A DNA stretch of 64,000 bases from Eumeta japonica. Taxonomy: Eukaryota; Arthropoda; Insecta; Lepidoptera; Psychidae. The stretch lies in the NCBI GenBank assembly GCA_005406025.1, contig BGZK01000897.1, positions 186,001-250,000 on the forward strand. Direction: 5' to 3'. Under the pieces are notes generated by a model that saw only the letters and a program-made list of their open reading frames with translations, did no database searches and had not been told where the DNA came from. Below, piece after piece: positions 59,192-64,000 of the stretch (position 1 is its first letter; each line of letters begins with the position of its first letter). The position numbers were made by a program, and so were the translations under genes.

Positions 59192-61535
59192 TTTTATGTC
59201 AATTTAATTTAATTTAAATCGAATGTAAAACAATATCTAATTTTCAGACCTTCGACTTCTATTCGATTTAGAGATTCGTGTTTGGAAAAGAAAAATTGAA
59301 TTTTTATGGAAGCACTTTGTTGTCCGTCTGTTTGTCTCTAGAACAGGTCGAAATATTCATACGGAATACGTTTCTTAGACACGTAAAAAATATAAACTTT
59401 TAATTCAACGCAATCAAAAATATATTCGTAAATTTTTAATCATCAATAAAATAGGTAATTCGAAAATTGGTAACTTCTATGTACTTATATCGCAATTTTT
59501 TGTGACTAATAATTGACCGTTTTTGACTTCCTGCCATGAAAATTAAAATTTACATAAATTTTAAAATTATAAAATTCTGCCAAGTAATTTTTCTTTGACA
59601 AAATTCGATTCAAAATATTTTTTACGCAACCTTAGGGTGCGAGACTTATTTGACATGTCCGGTTTGCTTATTCAATAATTTTTCTTCACGGTAAGAAAAA
59701 GTTCATAACAAAACGCGGCTCCCAAATAAAATTAATTCGATTGCTAAGCGTAAATAACGTTTGCGATGTATTTATATCTAGTTCTAAATAGTTATTTAGA
59801 CTCACGGAATTGTACTTACGGGTGTGTATACTTTCTCTTGTAGATAAAAAGGAAGTTAGGGAACAAAGTGAATCATTTCCATGTGAATAGTTAAAGCTTT
59901 TTGCGCGTCTTTGGCGCTTCAAAGTGAAAATCAATACGATATGACGTTTGGTGCGCATGCTGCGTAGTTGAAGTTGAACAAGAACAAGTTTCATAGGAGG
60001 TATAGAGACAAAAGACTAGTCGAGTGCGACTTGTGTGGAGAAAGATCAGTACTGTAAATATTCGTATTATCTGATAATGTTTTGATAACGAACCTGATTC
60101 CTTCGAATGATTATGCTACCATAGTAATCAGTAAATTGAAAAAGTAGTTATTTATCTTCGGTGCAATTGATCAACTATTTTACAGGGATTTTCACTTTTT
60201 CTACGCGTACAATTTTCGTTTCTTATATTCAGTATAATTTATTTATTCATACAAAATATATTTCTTGATTTAAATTCCAAAAAAAAAAAAACAACTTATT
60301 TATTAATATTACATTAATCGAAATCGCAATCTATTTTGTAATATTATAGTCATTATGAGCGACGAATATTATATAGATAATGATTTTTCCGAAATCGATA
60401 CTCGCATCCCGATGAAAACTATAGAAGTTGTATCTGCTTCACACGAGCGTACCCATGGCTAAAAGCGATTTTACCGTAAACAATATAAGTATTAATACTT
60501 AATAATGTATAGTACTCAGTATGAATATTTTATTTTAGTAATAGCATATTACCGACTGCGATAATATTTTCGTGCAGTTTATTGATTTTCTTTAGGAATT
60601 ATGTATGTCTATAGGAATTTTGTTGTGACAAATTCTCTTTGGGAAGAACATGCGTCCATCTATTGCGTTACAATATCATTATATGTTTATGCTATTTAGA
60701 ACGAAGTTGAATAGTGGTTTGTTTGATAATCTTCTTCTTCAAATTTGGATTTGTAATTATTGTATTAGAATGCAAAACGGAGGACTGTCTGAAACAATTT
60801 AAGTAACAATAGGGTGGTCTACTGATGCTTAGAATATTATATTTGTTGGTGAATTATCTAAACTGACTTGATATGATGATTAAAAGTGAAATTAAAATTA
60901 AAATCGGTTAAAAAAAAACAATAAATTATAAGACATTAAAAATTTTATGCCATCTTTCTCTTGCGAAATGAAGTTTAACATTATTCTAGTAGACGATGAA
61001 TTCATTGGGCGTCTAATTAGCACCTCCAAACGGTTATTACTCAGTTATATTTATAGTTATCAAAATACGCTTTCACAACACTCTCACTGAAATGAAAAAG
61101 TTTTAAATACAATAAGATAAAAAAAAATTGTAAACTACCCTATTGACATAAAGTAGGTTTATTTAGAACGAGCCGATACACTTTACAATTATTTTAAGTA
61201 CATATTGCAACAAAATTTATTTTAAGTATATATTACAACGATACCAACAGTTTTATTGATATAGTTTAGTGCATGCCGCATCTATATCTCAAAACGATTA
61301 ATTCACTTAATTCCGAACTCCAACCTGTAAGTGCCCTTATAAACTGGATGTCCCTAAAAATTTTGTCGTTTATATATTATGGTTTCAAATTTACAGCTGG
61401 TTGTATACAACCTACACAGTGAACGGTCATAATTCGTTCACTACTGCTCTACGATTTGTCGCATCGAGTATATTTGAAAAATAATACTTTACAATATAAT
61501 ATAACGCGGGAGGAGTTTCTTAATATTTTTTTATA
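59190..61535. other. AT-rich stretch with retroelement scraps
   Basis: 'tgttgtccgtctgtttgtct' near 59320 is tail-like retroelement debris. A 102-codon minus frame (59994-59686) has no known motif. Otherwise nothing recognised. Confidence 0.4.
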
Positions 61536-61539
61536 AGAA

Positions 61540-61640
61540 ATATACTTCGCGCGTGGAACCCTAAAAGGTATTTGAAAACTTGTCTTCATAAAAGCTCTCG
61601 CCGTGTGAACACTAGCCGTTAAGGGTATTTCTAGGAAAGG
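61540..61640. repeat. 'tggaaccctaaaa' repeat scrap
   Basis: 'cgcgcgtggaaccctaaaag' matches the reversed opening of the element at 19.6 kb and the scrap at 31375. Confidence 0.35.
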
Positions 61641-61824
61641 GCTCTCTGCTCCTCTTATGGCATTACGTATTATGTCGGTAGTTCGGGCCTATACGGTTAG
61701 ACGTTTCGTTGCTTACGGACATGTTTGCCTGTTGTTTGGTACATCAAATTGTTTCATAACTTTTGTTGCTTTTTCTTTTCATAGAAGCTTTAACAGCGTA
61801 ATATTTTGGAATTCAATATCAATA

Positions 61825-61940
61825 GCGCTCTTCATTCTAATTCCGATCCGACAGTCAGTTTCGACCCTGACCCCATTCTCAATTTCGGCCTCGGTCTGGA
61901 TCCCTATTCCGCTCCCCGTTTTGCTCACGATTCCAGTTTT
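61825..61940 (+). repeat. Composite hexanucleotide repeat, body only
   Basis: 12-bp phased units: ttccgatccgac, tttcgaccctga, ccccattctcaa, tttcggcctcgg, ttccgctccccg. It matches the bodies at 16.3, 36.7, 51.7 and 52.9 kb. The 105-codon frame over it (61657-61974) owes its openness to this periodicity. Confidence 0.6.
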
Positions 61941-62250
61941 TAAAAAGCCAGTGAAAATATTAGTATCAAAATAAAATAGAAGCTATATTACTTTGGAATA
62001 GTGTAGCTTCCCATGTATGAAAGAATTTTTACTTAATCCAATCTCTAACTGCCGGTTTTTGCACCCGTGAAAACTGCATTTAAATATATTAAGCAATTTC
62101 AGAGATGTGCGCGAACAGACAGAGAGATCGATAAAAAATTTAAAAATCCTTGTTTTCTGTTATCAATTTTCCCTTACCGACTCGTCTCGATTTATCTTAA
62201 TTGTACAAATACACAATGTTCTACTGTTTTATTATATATATAAATATATA

Positions 62251-63474
62251 TAGATTTTCCACTGATAAATTCTTAAGGCAAAAATTCGTAGGATATATTA
62301 GGACGAGGAAAATGTTTTCTCGTATTTTATATACAGATTCAAGATAATTTTTCCCCATATTATATGCTATTTTGTTCAATAACTTATTGTGATTTTGTAG
62401 GTAGTGACGTAATCCCAATGCCGTAGAAATTTTGGGACTTCTGATCAAAAAACTGCGACGAATAATTTTGACAGTACTCTCTCTTGACAGTATTAACGTA
62501 ACACTATCTAAAGAATTCTGAAAACACCAAAACAGGTAAAAATCTGAGGGTACTAGGTGGTGGATACATTGACACTTCCCAATCAAACTCTCATAATATT
62601 TACTGAGTTGCTAAAGATGTGTGTACTCTGGCGTTATCGTGGTGAAATAATCCTTCGGTTGATTAATGCAGACCGTTTTTTTCTACTCCTTGCTGAGTCT
62701 CATTGATGGCTTTGCCCGGCGGTAAAAGCTCATAATGAATAATGCCCTTCCAATCCCACCATACACACAGCATCAATTTATTGCGAGTTAATACTGGTTT
62801 CGCTACAGTCTGTGATGCTTGTTTGCATTTTGACCATGACTTTTTCGCACGTTCTTGTCGTAAGTAGTCCATTTTTCATCACCAGCGATCAATCCTTTCA
62901 AAAAATGGTTCGGTTTCTTAACGTTTCAATAGAAAATCGCAAATGAGTATACGATTCATTAGATTTCTTTAAATCAACTCGTGTTGGACCCAATTATCCA
63001 GCTTTTTTCAAACGGGTCAAAACTGTTTTGTGGTCAGGCGTCAAGTCTTCATGTGTGTCGTAAGAACTAATTTTTTGATAATTTTCGGAACTAACTTTTT
63101 CCAAAATTGCATTGACTTTATCCGTAGCGGGTCGACCAGAGCGAGGTTCATTTCTGATATCAAAATTGCCACACTGAAAACGTTTGAACACGTTTTGTGC
63201 TACTCTTACCGCCATTACATAAGGTATATAAATATCACAATTTTTTTGTCGCGGCTTGTGTCGCATTTTTCCTTTTTCTTATAATAAGACTTCAAAATGT
63301 ATTGACTTTCTGTGTTAGATTCACTCATTTTGGTAGAGAGAGAAACAATATAAAAATGACGAAAAATCGTTTATACTTTTTATTTTTCTTTTTTCAAAAT
63401 GCCATCTATTTAATGGTATCAAAACTAGTTACATACAAAAATCACAACCAGAGATTTTAGTGCACCTTTTTACT
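62251..63474 (-). mobile_element. mariner-like DNA transposon, degenerate
   Basis: The span is about 1.22 kb, close to the usual 1.2-1.3 kb of mariner elements, with transposase remnants on the minus strand filling the middle. Possible but strongly decayed terminal inverted repeats are 63448-63474 ('gagattttagtgcacctttt') and 62251-62278 ('ttttccactgataaattctt'); their match is only partial and a TA target duplication is not demonstrated. By motif wording the transposase resembles cecropia-type mariners known from moths and other insects, but the subfamily needs a tree. Confidence 0.8.
62340..63328 (-). pseudogene. mariner transposase, frameshifted
   Basis: The likely start is ATG at 63328 (MSESNTESQYILKSYY). 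A frameshift near 63240 moves to the frame with 'FKRFQCGNFDIRNEPRSGRP', which belongs to the helix-turn-helix DNA-binding half (63200-62994). The linker at 62990-62885 is broken by stops. The catalytic core shows 'AGDEKW' (Asp codon 62880-62878), 'WWDWKGIIHYELLPPGKAIN', then, after a further frame change, 'FHHDNARVHTSLATQ' (Asp 62638-62636) and 'PSDFYLF' (Asp 62544-62542). The last two aspartates are 94 nt apart where a D34D element needs 105, so an 11-nt net loss frameshifts the core. No functional enzyme can be made from this copy. The C-terminus fades near 62340. Confidence 0.85.
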
Positions 63475-64000
63475 TATAAAATATGAAAAAACTTTTTCCC
63501 TGACCTAACATTTTCTTATTAAAAAAAATAAAGATCTATGTTATTTCATATGTTTTTTGTAACGAAAGGGAATACTCGGTCCCTTGAGTTTCGTTATAGA
63601 AAATTGACAGATAGTCATGAAACAATACTGGCTGATTCATTATAATTATTGTTGCATTTAAAACGTAAAAAATCGGTAAAAACACTAACAAAATATGCTT
63701 TAGTCTAATTCAATACAAAATTTAGCATAGCATTTAAATCTTGATTTTCACAGAGTTTATCAAGAATTATAGTATTCATATAAATGTCGCTCTGTGTTGT
63801 TATTGTTTATGATGCGAAAAACTCCACTAAATTCAAATTCAGTGTACAAGCGCATTGTACACCGGCCTCTGTGAATTAGCGTAATAAAGAAAATAGTGTC
63901 TTAGAAGTTAAAAGGGCGGGTGATATTTTTAAATTTGTAAAAATCTGCTTTATTTTCTTAGTGATATTGTATTGCGCTCGCGTTGACCGATGACCCCTTT
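63475..64000. other. AT-rich flank of the mariner insertion
   Basis: No gene or bounded repeat recognised up to the window end. Confidence 0.5.

Noticed and set aside
61657..61974. 105-codon plus-strand open frame as a membrane protein
   Set aside because: Its hydrophobic, Ile-Pro-rich translation comes from the hexamer-periodic repeat, which lacks stops in several frames.

Overview
The window looks like noncoding nuclear DNA of a moth or butterfly (Lepidoptera). It is strongly AT-rich, has no long open reading frame, and is full of old transposon debris in styles typical of lepidopteran genomes: a tRNA-derived SINE with an AAT tail, non-LTR retroelement tails of the 'ctagctttccgcc..gcgacttcg' kind, 'accgacttcaaaaa' foldback sequence, 'ccggccaag..' interspersed repeats and a mariner-type DNA transposon. 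The lineage call rests on repeat style and recalled family features; no database search was possible. I cannot call any complete host gene. The best reading is an intergenic region or a very large intron.

Layout. 1-2.2 kb: dispersed repeats, a GT microsatellite and a truncated SINE. 2.2-2.65 kb: a GC-richer block with a TATA-like motif. 2.65-13.3 kb: mostly featureless AT-rich DNA with a retroelement tail (5.2-5.8 kb), a pair of tandem palindromes (7.2 kb), a GC-rich block holding a candidate minus-strand first exon (8.0 kb) and a perfect hairpin (9.8 kb). 13.3-17 kb: SINE-like fragments, a 140-bp (GT)n tract, a ~158-bp tandem array and two copies of a composite repeat with a hexanucleotide-periodic body. 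19.6-25.4 kb: interspersed repeats, one nearly complete minus-strand SINE, and next to it the 3' end of a reverse-transcriptase-type retroelement. 26-34 kb: GC-richer blocks and more perfect hairpins. 33.4 and 50.1 kb carry two copies of one ~168-bp repeat. 36.6-37.1 kb: the longest copy of the composite hexanucleotide repeat. 37.9-38.5 kb: a GC-rich block. 40.3-41.8 kb: foldback elements. 42-46 kb: GC-richer blocks, a small exon-like fragment at 44.0 kb and a candidate 5' exon ending at 45.8 kb. 50.8-53 kb: minisatellite and an inverted pair of composite repeats. 55-56.7 kb: a possible cis-regulatory cluster, a retroelement tail and a ~320-bp inverted-repeat element. 62.25-63.47 kb: a dead mariner on the minus strand that still shows all three catalytic aspartates.

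Nothing here forms an operon or pathway. The informative content is repeat biology, a few possible regulatory blocks, and three short exon-like pieces whose host genes, if any, lie outside the window. The least explained structures are the composite hexanucleotide repeat family, the repeat pair at 33.4/50.1 kb, the foldback elements at 41.4 and 56.4 kb, and the six perfect short-loop hairpins.
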